Shown here piece after piece: positions 49,008 to 58,220 of a stretch of DNA of 64,000 bases. This DNA comes from Corynebacterium kalinowskii. Its GTDB lineage: Bacteria; Actinomycetota; Actinomycetes; Mycobacteriales; Mycobacteriaceae. A model generated the notes under the pieces. It ran no database searches and was not told the DNA's origin. It saw only the letters and a program-made list of their open reading frames with translations. The stretch spans positions 2,446,219-2,510,218 of the forward strand of contig NZ_CP046452.1 in assembly GCF_009734385.1 (NCBI RefSeq), written 5' to 3'. Positions within the stretch are counted from its first letter, which is position 1, and each line of letters opens with the position of its first letter. The position numbers and the translations under genes are program-made.

Positions 49008-49832
49008 ATGACTGAGCAGCAGCGACCGAGCGCACACACTCCGGGGCCCCGGCGGAAATCCGCCCAAGGCTCTGCTGCTTCACGCTCTGGGGCAGGGAAC
49101 AAGGCTGCTGACAAGCCAAACGATAGGGCCGCCGATAATTCTGGCCCCAAAGTTGGTGACGGGGAGAAGTCTCCTGCGAAGCGTCGTCGCCGTCGTTCTC
49201 GGCGCCGCAGTTCTGCCACGACGCCCACCACCACAACTCAGGAAGCGGGCCGGGGTCGCAGTCGACGCTCGAACCGCGACAAGCGCGCGAAGGCACGGGG
49301 TACGCAGCGTTACCCGGAGCGCTCCCACATGCAGACCAACGATGAGACCTCTGCTGGTGGTCTCGTTGTATCCGGACTCGCGGAATCAGTCAGCGCTAGC
49401 GGCGAGGTCGATTTGAGCAAGGTCTACGTTGCCCTCATCGGTCGACTCGACCGTCGCGGTCGACTGCTCTGGTCGATGCCAAAAGGCCACGTGGAGCCAG
49501 GTGAGAATCGCGCCGCGACCGCCGAGCGCGAGGTGTGGGAAGAAACCGGTGTCCACGGCGAGGTGTTCGCCGAGCTCGGTGTGATCGACTATTGGTTCGT
49601 CTCCGAAGGCACGCGGATCCACAAGACGGTGCATCATCACCTGTTGCGCTATGTGGACGGCGACCTCAATGACGAAGACCCCGAGGTCACCGAGGTGGCG
49701 TGGATCCCGGCCAGTGAGCTCATCGAGCGCCTGGCCTACGCCGATGAACGCAAACTCGCCCGTATCGCGCACGACATGCTCCCCGAATTCGCACGCCAGG
49801 CGAAAGCGGAGGGAAAGGCAACCCCACGCTAA
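49008..49832 (+). CDS. NUDIX hydrolase with basic N-terminal tail (MutT4 position)
   Basis: The 274-residue protein has about 100 N-terminal residues of low complexity rich in Arg, Lys and Ser (KSPAKRRRRRSRRRSS), then a Nudix domain with the box GHVEPGENRAATAEREVWEE followed by TG. The position between pcnA and the DUF6049-murJ genes corresponds to mutT4 (Rv3908). The basic tail could bind nucleic acid or the membrane surface; the substrate is unknown. TACGAT ends seven bases before the ATG, so the mRNA is probably leaderless and divergent from the pcnA-type gene. Confidence 0.88.
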   Translation: MTEQQRPSAHTPGPRRKSAQGSAASRSGAGNKAADKPNDRAADNSGPKVGDGEKSPAKRRRRRSRRRSSATTPTTTTQEAGRGRSRRSNRDKRAKARGTQRYPERSHMQTNDETSAGGLVVSGLAESVSASGEVDLSKVYVALIGRLDRRGRLLWSMPKGHVEPGENRAATAEREVWEETGVHGEVFAELGVIDYWFVSEGTRIHKTVHHHLLRYVDGDLNDEDPEVTEVAWIPASELIERLAYADERKLARIAHDMLPEFARQAKAEGKATPR

Positions 49833-52039
49833 TGGTTGCCCCGCTGCTGCGCACCGCCGCCGCCCTGTCAGCGCTGTCGCTGGCAGCACTGTCCCCGGCG
49901 GCTCTTGCCGTTCCGCTGCCGACCTCGCCAACGGACCCCACGATCGCGCACCAATGGGTCAATCCCGAGCTCCGCGCCGTCGATAGCAGCAGCGAGATTA
50001 GCTCCCGCATCGAGAGCATCAGTGCCGATGCTTTTGAACTGACCCTGGTAAATGATTCGGGCGCAGTGCTTTCCGACGTCTCCGTGCGCGTTCAGCGCGC
50101 GAACCCGGTAACCTCCGTCGCCCAGGCACGCACCGTGCTTGCCGATGAAGAATCGACCTACCACGTCTCCACCCCTTTTCAGGCCGTCCCCATCGAGCTC
50201 GCCCCGGGGGAGAGCCACACGTTCTCCGTGAAAGTCGATCACGGTGCACTGGATATGGCCAAGGATGGGGTCTACCCAGTACTCATTAACGTCAACGGCG
50301 AACTCGGCCAAGGTGGCCAGCAATTCTTGGCATCGGAGCGAACGCTCATTCAAGTCGGCACGCCCCGACCAGAGCACCCACTAGCTCCCGTCACGATGCT
50401 CATACCTGTGACCGCGCAAAGCGACATCCTCCCGGGGGAGACCGGCGAAGCGCCGAACCAACCCCCGCTCATTTTGCAGTCTGAGCAACTCGCCAAAGAC
50501 ATCGCGCCCACTGGCCGCCTCACTAAGCTTCTCGACGCCCATCGCCGGCACGCCGCTACCAGCTGCCTCGCCGTCGACCCGGAGGTCGCGCTCACGGTGA
50601 GCCGCATGGCCGATGGCTACCAGATCGCCGAGGAACGCCCGAACCCGGTGGCGCACAAGCCACGCCTGCGTGACTCCTGGGGTTCCAAGAACAACAAGAT
50701 TGATGCCACGCCGGGGCAGGGGAGCACAGACGCGCGCGCCTGGCTGAAACAACTGACGGACATTGCCCAAGGCGGCGGTTGCGTCGTGCCCATGTCGTGG
50801 GCGAACGCAGAGCTCAACGCCGTGGCCGCCACCGGCAACGCCGGCTTGCTGCACTCCGCCGCCCTGGAGGGCAGTGCGGTGCTCAGCGAACTGCTGGGTG
50901 CCCCTGTGCGTCACGACGTCATCATCCCCGGCTTCGGATACCTAGAGCAGCGCACCGCCACGAGCCTCGACGAGCTCCTCCCGGCTCCGGCCACCGCGCT
51001 CGTGGCTGACAACACGCTTCCGGATAGCGCGGTCAGTGTCGGCCAACACCTCACCGCCCTCGGTTACGATGCTGCGCTGGCCTCACAGCTGGGCACCTTG
51101 GGAGACACTCCGGGCACCGTCGGTTACAGCAATCAATGGCAGCGCTTCGACTATCGACTCGATTCCAATGCCGCGCGCCGATCCAGCGCCACCGCTGCGC
51201 TCTACCTCGCGGCCACCGATGACGATCAGCCGCTGCTCGTCGTGCCACCGGCCGACCTCCAGGTTGAGGATGCCACTGCGCTGCTGGACCAGATGCAGCA
51301 CCTCATCGATGCCGGCGTGGCCACTGGCCAGCCCCTGAACTCCTATTTGGCCGCCCCGCCGAAGGCCACGGCCTCGCTGACCGGCTCACCTTTTGAAGAC
51401 CCCACCGTTGTGACAGACACCGAGATCTTGCGGGCCAGCCAGCAAGCTAAGAGTATCGACGACCTCACGTCCCTCATGACGGTGGAACCGACCATCGCGC
51501 TCACCCCGCAGGGCTTCACCGAGCCCCTACGCCGTGACCTGCTCCGCGCGATGTCTGCCAGTGGGCGACGCACCCTCATGGGCTACGATTCCCGCGTACA
51601 AACCTCCGATGCCATCCTGCGGGCCAATAGTGACATTCTGCAGCAACTGCGATCCTCCGTGGTTCTGTTGCCACCGGGCAATGTCTACACCCGCACTTCG
51701 GAATCCTCGCCACTGTTCATCGTGGCAGAGAACGGCCTTCCGCTGCCTGTCGACGCCCGCATCAGCTACACCGGCCCGGAGGACGCGATCATCAGCGTCG
51801 CCGATTCCTTGAAGATTCCGGCCCGCGGCTCCATCACCACCCAAATGATGGCGGACCTCCCAGAGACCAAGAGTCGCACTGACTTGACCGTGTGGCTCGC
51901 CTCTCAAAACGGTGCTCCGATCAGCTACCCAGTCGACATTGGAGTGCAAACCCGCTCCGGAGTACTGGGAACCGGCGGCATCGTCGCGCTGCTGCTCGCA
52001 GCCCTTGCCTTCGTGATGTTTCACGTGAAACGTCGCTGA
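49832..52039 (+). CDS. Secreted, C-terminally anchored DUF6049 protein
   Basis: A 735-residue protein with a signal peptide (LLRTAAALSALSLAALSPAALA), a long extracytoplasmic part and one C-terminal helix (TGGIVALLLAALAFVMF) followed by HVKRR. It occupies the Rv3909 position next to murJ in Actinobacteria, which suggests a role in cell-wall synthesis; the biochemical function is unknown. The start overlaps the preceding stop (TAATG). parS site 9 encodes the last residues M-F-H-V-K-R, so the membrane-proximal positive tail is written by the segregation site. Confidence 0.88.
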   Translation: MVAPLLRTAAALSALSLAALSPAALAVPLPTSPTDPTIAHQWVNPELRAVDSSSEISSRIESISADAFELTLVNDSGAVLSDVSVRVQRANPVTSVAQARTVLADEESTYHVSTPFQAVPIELAPGESHTFSVKVDHGALDMAKDGVYPVLINVNGELGQGGQQFLASERTLIQVGTPRPEHPLAPVTMLIPVTAQSDILPGETGEAPNQPPLILQSEQLAKDIAPTGRLTKLLDAHRRHAATSCLAVDPEVALTVSRMADGYQIAEERPNPVAHKPRLRDSWGSKNNKIDATPGQGSTDARAWLKQLTDIAQGGGCVVPMSWANAELNAVAATGNAGLLHSAALEGSAVLSELLGAPVRHDVIIPGFGYLEQRTATSLDELLPAPATALVADNTLPDSAVSVGQHLTALGYDAALASQLGTLGDTPGTVGYSNQWQRFDYRLDSNAARRSSATAALYLAATDDDQPLLVVPPADLQVEDATALLDQMQHLIDAGVATGQPLNSYLAAPPKATASLTGSPFEDPTVVTDTEILRASQQAKSIDDLTSLMTVEPTIALTPQGFTEPLRRDLLRAMSASGRRTLMGYDSRVQTSDAILRANSDILQQLRSSVVLLPPGNVYTRTSESSPLFIVAENGLPLPVDARISYTGPEDAIISVADSLKIPARGSITTQMMADLPETKSRTDLTVWLASQNGAPISYPVDIGVQTRSGVLGTGGIVALLLAALAFVMFHVKRR
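52017..52032. promoter_or_regulatory. parS site 9
   Basis: TGTTTCACGTGAAACG, 15 of 16 consensus bases, ending seven bases before the stop of the DUF6049 gene. Confidence 0.92.
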
Positions 52040-52080
52040 GCTTTTGCATTTCTCTCCCAACCCCCTAAGAATGGCCTTTC

Positions 52081-54801
52081 GTGGACTCATCTAAGCAACC
52101 CCAGGGACAACGCGGCCGCTTCGTCCAGCCGGCGCCGCCCGCGCCGTCGACAAGCCCCGTAGTGCCTAAGCCTCGCACCGCGCCGCCGCGTGACGACGAC
52201 CGCTCCCTGCTCACGCACCGCCCAACGGAGCCAGAGCAGCCTCAACAATCCGACTCGGACCTCGTCCGATCTACCGGATCGATGGCAGTCGCCACGCTCG
52301 TCTCGCGCATCACCGGATTCCTTCGCAATGCGATGATCGTGTGGACGCTCGGCGCAGCCATTTCTTCCGCCTTCAACACCGCGAACACGCTACCGAACCT
52401 TATTACGGAAATCGTGCTCGGCGCCGTCCTCACCTCGCTGGTGGTACCGGTGCTCGTGCGCGCGGAGAAGGAAGACCCGGATAGGGGAGAGGCGTTCGTC
52501 AGACGCCTGTTCACCCTCGCGGCGGCGCTGCTGGTGGTGGTCACCACGCTCTCCGTAGTCAGCGCGCCACTGCTGACCGTGCTGCAGCTTCGCTCGGATG
52601 GCCAAGTCAACCTCAGCCAAGCCACCGCGTTCGCAGTGCTGCTGCTCCCACAGATCTTCTTCTACGGCATCTTCTCGCTGTTCATGGCCGTGTTGAACAC
52701 GAAGGGGATCTTTAAGCCCGGGGCATGGGCACCCGTGGTTAATAACCTCATCGCGCTGGCCACACTCTGCGCGTATTGGCTCTTACCAAACAAACTCACC
52801 GCCGATCAGCAAGTATCGCTGACCGATCCGCACGTCTTAGTGCTTGGCATCGGCACCACGCTGGGCGTGGTGGTGCAGGCCCTCATCCTGCTGCCATACC
52901 TGCGCAAAGCGGGGGTCAATCTCAAACCGCTGTGGGGCATTGACGACCGCCTCAAGCAATTCGGTGGCATGGCTCTAGCGATCATCGTCTACGTCGCCAT
53001 TTCCCAGGCCGGCTACATCGTCACCACCCGTATCGCCTCCGGTGCTTCCGAGGCCGCCCCGAATATCTACCAGCAGGCCTGGCTGCTGCTCCAGATGCCG
53101 TACGGCATCATCGGTGTCACCCTGCTCACTGCCATCATGCCGCGCCTGTCGCGCCGGGCCGCAGAGGGCGATGACGCGGGCGTGGTCGCCGACCTCACCC
53201 TCGGCACCAAGCTCACCTTCCTGGCGCTGATCCCGGTGGTCGTGTTCTTTACCGCCTTTGGTACGTACATCTCCATCGGTCTCTTTGCCTATCTTGAGTT
53301 CTCCCTCGAAGCCGCCACCACCCTCGGCTGGACCCTGTCCTTCTCCGCCTTCACCCTGCTGCCATACGCCCTCGTGCTGTTGCACCTGCGCGTGTTCTAC
53401 GCCCGCGAAGAGGCATGGACCCCGACCTTCATCATCGCTGGCATCACGGTCACCAAGGTGATCCTGTCGTACCTGGCTCCGGTCATCGCCACCTCCCCAG
53501 AGCGCGTCGTGGTCCTCCTGGCCGCGGCCAACGGCTTCGGTTTCATCGCCGGCGCCGTCATCGGTGGGTTCCTCCTGCGTCGCCACCTCGGTTCCTTGAA
53601 TGGTCGCGATATTCTGCGCTCCGCACTGTGGGTGGGCGGCGCCTCGGTGGCCGGTGGCGCTGGTGCCTGGGTCCTCGATCTCGCGCTGAAAGCTTTACTT
53701 GCACCGATTTGGGAGAGCATCGGTTCCGCAGGATTCTTGATCCGCACCGCGCTGCTGGGCATCTTCTTCCTCGTTATCACGATCGCGGTCCTGGCAAAGT
53801 CACCGCTGGAGGAAGTGCAGGGTTTCGCGGACGTCGTAAAGCGCAAGCTCGGGCGAGGCACCCCGCAGCAGGCCGCCGCGGTCAGTATGGCCGTGACCCC
53901 AACCGAGACCATGCCGATCCCGGCACCAATGTCCGCCGGCCTGGTACACCCGCCACGCCTGCTGCCAGGCGCACCCGTCCTCGACGGGCGTTACCGACTC
54001 CTCGCCTCCCACGGTGAATCCGGCGACGAAGGCGTGAGCGCCAAATTCTGGCGTGCGAAAGACCTCAGCACCGGCCGAGACGTCGCCCTCACTTTCGTGG
54101 ACACCGCCTGCGAGTCCGCCGCCGCCTCCGCAGGTGCAGCCTCCGAAGTCACCCGTCGCACCCGCAAGCTCGCCTCCCTCGGGCTCACCTCGCTGCCAAC
54201 GGGTATCCGTGTGGTCGCCTACCGCTCTGGCTGCTTGATCATTGCGGACTGGGTCGAAGGTTCCGCCCTGCGCGCTGTGGCCGAAGCCAACACCGCCAAC
54301 CGCGACGCCGCCGCCCAAGCTTTCGCACCGCTTGCCGACGCCGCTGCCGCTGCGCACACCGCGAACCAGCCACTGGGGCTCGACAGCATTGACCGGGTCC
54401 GCGTCTCGAAGTCCGGCTCAGCCGTGCTCGCTTTCCCAGCAGTTCTCGCGTGCAATAGCCAGGACGAGGACCGCCACACGCTCATCGATGCTTTCCGGCT
54501 GCTGACCGACGAATCGATTTCCGGCACCGCTGCCGAGCTCGGCGCCACGCTGCGCGGCTCTGAACCTGTCGCTCCGCTACCGGCTGTGACCGAGACCGTG
54601 GCCGAGCCGACCAAGCGCGCGGGCTTTGGTGCCAAGCGCTACTCCCGCACCATCACTGGTCTGCTTTTCGGCATTTCCATCACACTGGTGGCGATCATCG
54701 CGATGCTCACCGCCTACCTCATGGGTGTCCTCGGCGGCTTCCGCGATGACTCTCCGGTGAAGGTGGAACCACACGTTGTGTATAACTCTCCTACCGGCTA
54801 G
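52081..54801 (+). CDS. murJ: Lipid II flippase MurJ (MviN) with C-terminal pseudokinase-like domain
   Basis: A 906-residue protein. After a Pro-rich cytoplasmic N-terminus (about 65 residues) come some fourteen helices of the MOP-family flippase (SMAVATLVSRITGFLRNAMIV, AFNTANTLPNLITEIVLGA). Residues about 630-800 resemble the pseudokinase domain of mycobacterial MviN (LDGRYRLLASHGESG, VALTFVDTA, IIADWVEGSALRAV) without catalytic motifs. A final helix near 855-880 leads to a short outside tail. It moves lipid II across the membrane; kinase control through an FhaA-type partner is known in mycobacteria. The GTG start lacks a strong ribosome site. Confidence 0.93.
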   Translation: MDSSKQPQGQRGRFVQPAPPAPSTSPVVPKPRTAPPRDDDRSLLTHRPTEPEQPQQSDSDLVRSTGSMAVATLVSRITGFLRNAMIVWTLGAAISSAFNTANTLPNLITEIVLGAVLTSLVVPVLVRAEKEDPDRGEAFVRRLFTLAAALLVVVTTLSVVSAPLLTVLQLRSDGQVNLSQATAFAVLLLPQIFFYGIFSLFMAVLNTKGIFKPGAWAPVVNNLIALATLCAYWLLPNKLTADQQVSLTDPHVLVLGIGTTLGVVVQALILLPYLRKAGVNLKPLWGIDDRLKQFGGMALAIIVYVAISQAGYIVTTRIASGASEAAPNIYQQAWLLLQMPYGIIGVTLLTAIMPRLSRRAAEGDDAGVVADLTLGTKLTFLALIPVVVFFTAFGTYISIGLFAYLEFSLEAATTLGWTLSFSAFTLLPYALVLLHLRVFYAREEAWTPTFIIAGITVTKVILSYLAPVIATSPERVVVLLAAANGFGFIAGAVIGGFLLRRHLGSLNGRDILRSALWVGGASVAGGAGAWVLDLALKALLAPIWESIGSAGFLIRTALLGIFFLVITIAVLAKSPLEEVQGFADVVKRKLGRGTPQQAAAVSMAVTPTETMPIPAPMSAGLVHPPRLLPGAPVLDGRYRLLASHGESGDEGVSAKFWRAKDLSTGRDVALTFVDTACESAAASAGAASEVTRRTRKLASLGLTSLPTGIRVVAYRSGCLIIADWVEGSALRAVAEANTANRDAAAQAFAPLADAAAAAHTANQPLGLDSIDRVRVSKSGSAVLAFPAVLACNSQDEDRHTLIDAFRLLTDESISGTAAELGATLRGSEPVAPLPAVTETVAEPTKRAGFGAKRYSRTITGLLFGISITLVAIIAMLTAYLMGVLGGFRDDSPVKVEPHVVYNSPTG

Positions 54802-54841
54802 TTTCGCGGCGCACTGACTGCTCGGCGCAGTGTTATCCACA
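54777..54841. promoter_or_regulatory. Two DnaA boxes outside oriC
   Basis: TTATCCACA is at 54833-54841, a perfect box in the loop of the murJ terminator. TTATACACA is at 54785-54777 on the minus strand, in the last codons of murJ. The sequence TTGTGTATAACTCTC around the second box is repeated exactly in the origin region (63674-63688). Confidence 0.6.
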
Positions 54842-54870
54842 GGGGGATGGCACTCGCCGAGCAGTTTTTT
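54817..54870 (+). terminator. Terminator after murJ
   Basis: ACTGCTCGGCG at 54817-54827 pairs with CGCCGAGCAGT at 54855-54865, followed by TTTTT. The 27-base loop contains a DnaA box. It separates murJ from sigM. Confidence 0.85.
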
Positions 54871-54930
54871 GTGCTCCAAGGCACAATATGAAGCGCAAGG
54901 GGGATTGCTAGAGACTCGGGGGAGTATCTG

Positions 54931-55479
54931 ATGAATCTGTGCACTGACACGGCACTCGTATCCAATTACATCGACGGCGATGAGCGCGCTTTCGCGGAAA
55001 TTGTTGGGCGCTATCACAATTCACTGTGGTGGACCGCCCGCCGCCTGGTGGCCACTGACTTCGACGCCCAGGACGTGCTGCAGGAAGCCTATCTCCGCGC
55101 CGCCATGAACTTGAAGCACTACCGCGCCGAATCTAGCCTGAAGACGTGGCTGCACCAGCTGGTGCGCAACGCGAGCTATGACTACCGGCAAGTGCGCTAC
55201 CGCACCACCGAAATTGCGCTTGTCGACGACGCTGACGCCGACATCCCACACGCCACCTACGATCCGCTGTCCGCGCTCGACCTCACCTTGACCCTGGCCA
55301 GCGCGCTCTCGCGTCTGAATGAACAGCAGCGCGCGATCCTCATCATGGTCGACATCCTGGGCCACACTATCTACCAGACCGCTGAGAACCTGGGGATCTC
55401 CTCGGGAACGCTGAAGTCGCGCCGCTCGCGCGCCAAGCACTACATTCGGCGCAGTCACCCCGAATTGGTGGGAATGTAG
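54931..55479 (+). CDS. sigM: ECF RNA polymerase sigma factor SigM
   Basis: A 182-residue ECF sigma factor. Region 2 spans [41 protein letters not shown] and region 4 spans [50 protein letters not shown]. Its place between murJ and trxB-trxA is that of SigM, which governs thiol-stress genes in corynebacteria and mycobacteria. GGGGGAG precedes the ATG. No anti-sigma gene follows; trxB begins ten bases after the stop. Confidence 0.93.
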   Translation: MNLCTDTALVSNYIDGDERAFAEIVGRYHNSLWWTARRLVATDFDAQDVLQEAYLRAAMNLKHYRAESSLKTWLHQLVRNASYDYRQVRYRTTEIALVDDADADIPHATYDPLSALDLTLTLASALSRLNEQQRAILIMVDILGHTIYQTAENLGISSGTLKSRRSRAKHYIRRSHPELVGM

Positions 55480-55489
55480 ACTGGTCTAC
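55476..55489 (+). promoter_or_regulatory. Promoter and short dyad at trxB
   Basis: TAGACT at 55477-55482 ends seven bases before the trxB ATG, predicting a leaderless trxB mRNA that starts inside the sigM-trxB junction. GTAGAC-TG-GTCTAC forms a 14-base dyad over the same bases, which may be an operator. Confidence 0.5.
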
Positions 55490-56413
55490 ATGACTAAGAT
55501 CCATGACGTAGCAATCATCGGCTCCGGCCCTGCCGGATACACCGCCGCCATCTATGCCGCGCGCGCGGAACTCAAGCCGATCATGTTTGAAGGCATCGAA
55601 TACGGTGGTTCCCTGATGACCACCACCGACGTGGAAAACTTCCCAGGCTTCGCCCAGGGAATCATGGGCCCAGAGCTCATGGAACAGATGCGAAACCAGG
55701 CCGAACGCTTCGGTACCGAAATGCTCATGGAGCTGGTGGACCGCGTCGACCTCTCCGGGGAAATCAAGAAGATTTACGTCGGCGACGAAGAGTACCAGGC
55801 ACGCTCCGTCATCCTGGCAATGGGAGCTGCCCCCCGCTACCTGAACGTCCCAGGCGAGCAGGAGCTGCTGGGCCGTGGCGTATCTTCATGCGCGACCTGC
55901 GATGGCTTCTTCTTCCGCGATCACGACATTGCGGTCATCGGTGGCGGCGATTCCGCCATGGAAGAGGCCACTTTCTTGACCAAGTTCGCTAAGTCGGTCA
56001 CCATCGTGCACCGTCGCGAGGAATTCCGTTCTTCCGCAATCATGCTCGAGCGCGCGAAGAATAACGAGAAGATCAAGTTTGCCACCAACAAGGTCGTGTC
56101 GCGCGTGTTGGGTGAAAACAGCGTGGAAGGCTTGGAGCTCAGTGACACCGTCACCGGGGAAACCTCCGTGCTACCGGTAACCGCCATGTTCGTGGCTATC
56201 GGCCACGATCCGCGGTCCGTCATGGTACAGCCAGATGTCAAGACTGACGAGTCCGGCTACATCCTGGTGGAGGATCCGTCAACCCGCACAAATATCCCTG
56301 GTGTGTTCGCCGCCGGCGACATTGTCGACAGCCACTACCAGCAGGCCATCACCGCTGCCGGTGCAGGTTGCCGCGCTGCCATCGACGCAGAACACTACTT
56401 GGCAAGCCTCTAA
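55490..56413 (+). CDS. trxB: Thioredoxin reductase
   Basis: The 307-residue flavoenzyme has the FAD motif [18 protein letters not shown] near residues 9-26, the redox pair C-A-T-C in [11 protein letters not shown] near residues 133-136, the NADPH motif [12 protein letters not shown] and the C-terminal FAAGDIVD. It reduces thioredoxin with NADPH. It has a predicted leaderless promoter of its own. trxA follows after ten bases. Confidence 0.96.
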   Translation: MTKIHDVAIIGSGPAGYTAAIYAARAELKPIMFEGIEYGGSLMTTTDVENFPGFAQGIMGPELMEQMRNQAERFGTEMLMELVDRVDLSGEIKKIYVGDEEYQARSVILAMGAAPRYLNVPGEQELLGRGVSSCATCDGFFFRDHDIAVIGGGDSAMEEATFLTKFAKSVTIVHRREEFRSSAIMLERAKNNEKIKFATNKVVSRVLGENSVEGLELSDTVTGETSVLPVTAMFVAIGHDPRSVMVQPDVKTDESGYILVEDPSTRTNIPGVFAAGDIVDSHYQQAITAAGAGCRAAIDAEHYLASL

Positions 56414-56423
56414 AGGAATAAAA

Positions 56424-56741
56424 ATGATTATCAATGTTACGACGGAGACTTTCCGTTCCACCGTCATCGACTCGGACAAACCAGTTCTGGTCGACTTCTG
56501 GGCTGAGTGGTGTGGACCCTGCAAGAAGCTTGGTCCCATCCTCGAACAGGTTGCTGAGGAAATGGGCGAGGCGGTAACCATCGCGAAGGTAAACGTGGAC
56601 AATGAACGTACCCTCGGCGCTATGTACCAGATCATGTCCATCCCGGCTGTGATGATTTTTAAGAATGGCCAGAAGGTCGATGAGTTTGTTGGGGTGCGTT
56701 CAAAGCAGGACATTATTTCCCGGCTCCAGCTGGTAGCATAA
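56424..56741 (+). CDS. trxA: Thioredoxin
   Basis: The 105-residue thioredoxin has the active site W-C-G-P-C (residues 29-33) in VDFWAEWCGPCKK, the cis-Pro in MSIPAVMIF and normal length. AAAGGA stands seven bases before the ATG. It corresponds to TrxC of mycobacteria and works with the upstream reductase. Cytosolic. Confidence 0.95.
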   Translation: MIINVTTETFRSTVIDSDKPVLVDFWAEWCGPCKKLGPILEQVAEEMGEAVTIAKVNVDNERTLGAMYQIMSIPAVMIFKNGQKVDEFVGVRSKQDIISRLQLVA

Positions 56742-56771
56742 GTGACCGAAAACCTTCCAGAAAGGAGTACC

Positions 56772-57953
56772 GTGTCCGAGTTGTTGCGGGTAGGAGACAA
56801 GAGCCCTCGGGTGGCAGAAGTGCGTACCATCCTCATGGGTCTCGGGCTGATGCACGGCGATGACGCCGAGCTGAAGCCCCAGCAATCCCGCCAGTTCTCG
56901 GACAAGGACACTCTTTTCGACGAAGAGCTGGCTGGCGCCATCCGCGCCTTCCAGCAAAGCCGTGGCATCCTCGCCGACGGCATCATCGGCGACAAACTAC
57001 TCCGCATCCTCCGCGAAGCCTCCTACCGACTCGGTAACCGCGTGCTGATCTTCCAGCCCGGGAACGTAATGGTGGGCGATGACGTAGTTCAATTGCAGAC
57101 TCAACTCCAGGAGCTCGGGTTCTATGCTCACCGAGTAGACGGGCAGTACAGCGAAGCCACCTACAACGCGGTGAAGAACTACCAGCTCAACTATGGCCTC
57201 AACGAGGACGGCATTGCCGGACCTGATACTGTGCGTGCACTCGGATTGCTCGGACGTCGCATCAAAGGTGGTTCCCGCCAGGCCATCAGCGAGCGTGAGC
57301 AAGTCCGTAAGGCAGGCCCAAAGCTCGCCGGCAAGCGTGTGGTCATCGATCCACACCTCGGCGGTAGCAACAAAGGCCAAATGGTTCAGGGAAAATTTGG
57401 ACAGATCAGCGAAGAAGAGATCCTGTGGGATCTAGCCACCCGCATTGAAGGTCGCATGATTGCCGCTGGCATGGAGGCCATCCTCTCCCGCCCGCGACTC
57501 GCCGACCCAAGCACGAAGCAGCGCGCGGAAATCGCCAATGCTTTCGGCGCGGACCTGCTCATTACCCTCCAGTGCGATTCTTACCCGAACGATAAGGCCA
57601 GTGGAGCCGCCACGTTCTACTTCGGCTCCGACATTGGTGCGACCTCACTCACCGGCGAGATGCTCTCCGGATACATCCAACGTGAAGTAGTCGCCCGAAC
57701 TGGACTGGTCAATTGTGGTAACCACGCTCGCACGTGGGAAATCCTGCGCATGACCAAGATGCCAACCATTGAGCTCGTGTGCGGCTACCTCACCAACCCG
57801 GTCGACGTCTCGATCCTCACCGACCCGCTCAAACGTGATGCCATCGCCGAAGCAGTAGTGGTTGCCGTGAAGCGGTTGTACCTGCTGGAAAACGACGACC
57901 AGCCGACCGGCACCTTTAAGTTCACCGAGCTGCTGGCAGCCGAAGGGCAGTAG
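56772..57953 (+). CDS. cwlM: CwlM-like peptidoglycan regulator (degenerate amidase)
   Basis: A 393-residue protein with two peptidoglycan-binding repeats (about residues 1-75 and 85-165; AFQQSRGILADGIIGDKLL and KNYQLNYGLNEDGIAGPDTVRALG) and an amidase_3 domain. The zinc motif D-P-G-H-G-G reads DPHLGGSNKG and the later S-x-H-x-N reads QCDSYPN, so zinc ligands are lost. Mycobacterial CwlM is likewise a regulator that activates MurA and binds MurJ. The GTG with AAAGGAG five bases upstream is preferred to the one ten codons earlier. Confidence 0.87.
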   Translation: MSELLRVGDKSPRVAEVRTILMGLGLMHGDDAELKPQQSRQFSDKDTLFDEELAGAIRAFQQSRGILADGIIGDKLLRILREASYRLGNRVLIFQPGNVMVGDDVVQLQTQLQELGFYAHRVDGQYSEATYNAVKNYQLNYGLNEDGIAGPDTVRALGLLGRRIKGGSRQAISEREQVRKAGPKLAGKRVVIDPHLGGSNKGQMVQGKFGQISEEEILWDLATRIEGRMIAAGMEAILSRPRLADPSTKQRAEIANAFGADLLITLQCDSYPNDKASGAATFYFGSDIGATSLTGEMLSGYIQREVVARTGLVNCGNHARTWEILRMTKMPTIELVCGYLTNPVDVSILTDPLKRDAIAEAVVVAVKRLYLLENDDQPTGTFKFTELLAAEGQ

Positions 57954-58220
57954 CCTCTTACGCTCGCGCGATGATCTCGCCGTGTGGCATGCAAAACCAA
58001 GCATCTTAGTGTCGCCCGGATGCCTGCCACGCCGCGGAGATCTCGCGAAGTGTTGTCGTGCCCTTTGGCTGACGCGAAAGCGGAAGCGACTGCGCATTGC
58101 GATGGATCAATCGCCATAACTTTTCCCTGGGGATACACCATCGTTGCCAATTCCAGGGTTATGAAACCTGGCGCACAATTGGCATCCCAGATTCCGGCTG
58201 ACCCTCCCGTCGCGGGGGAG

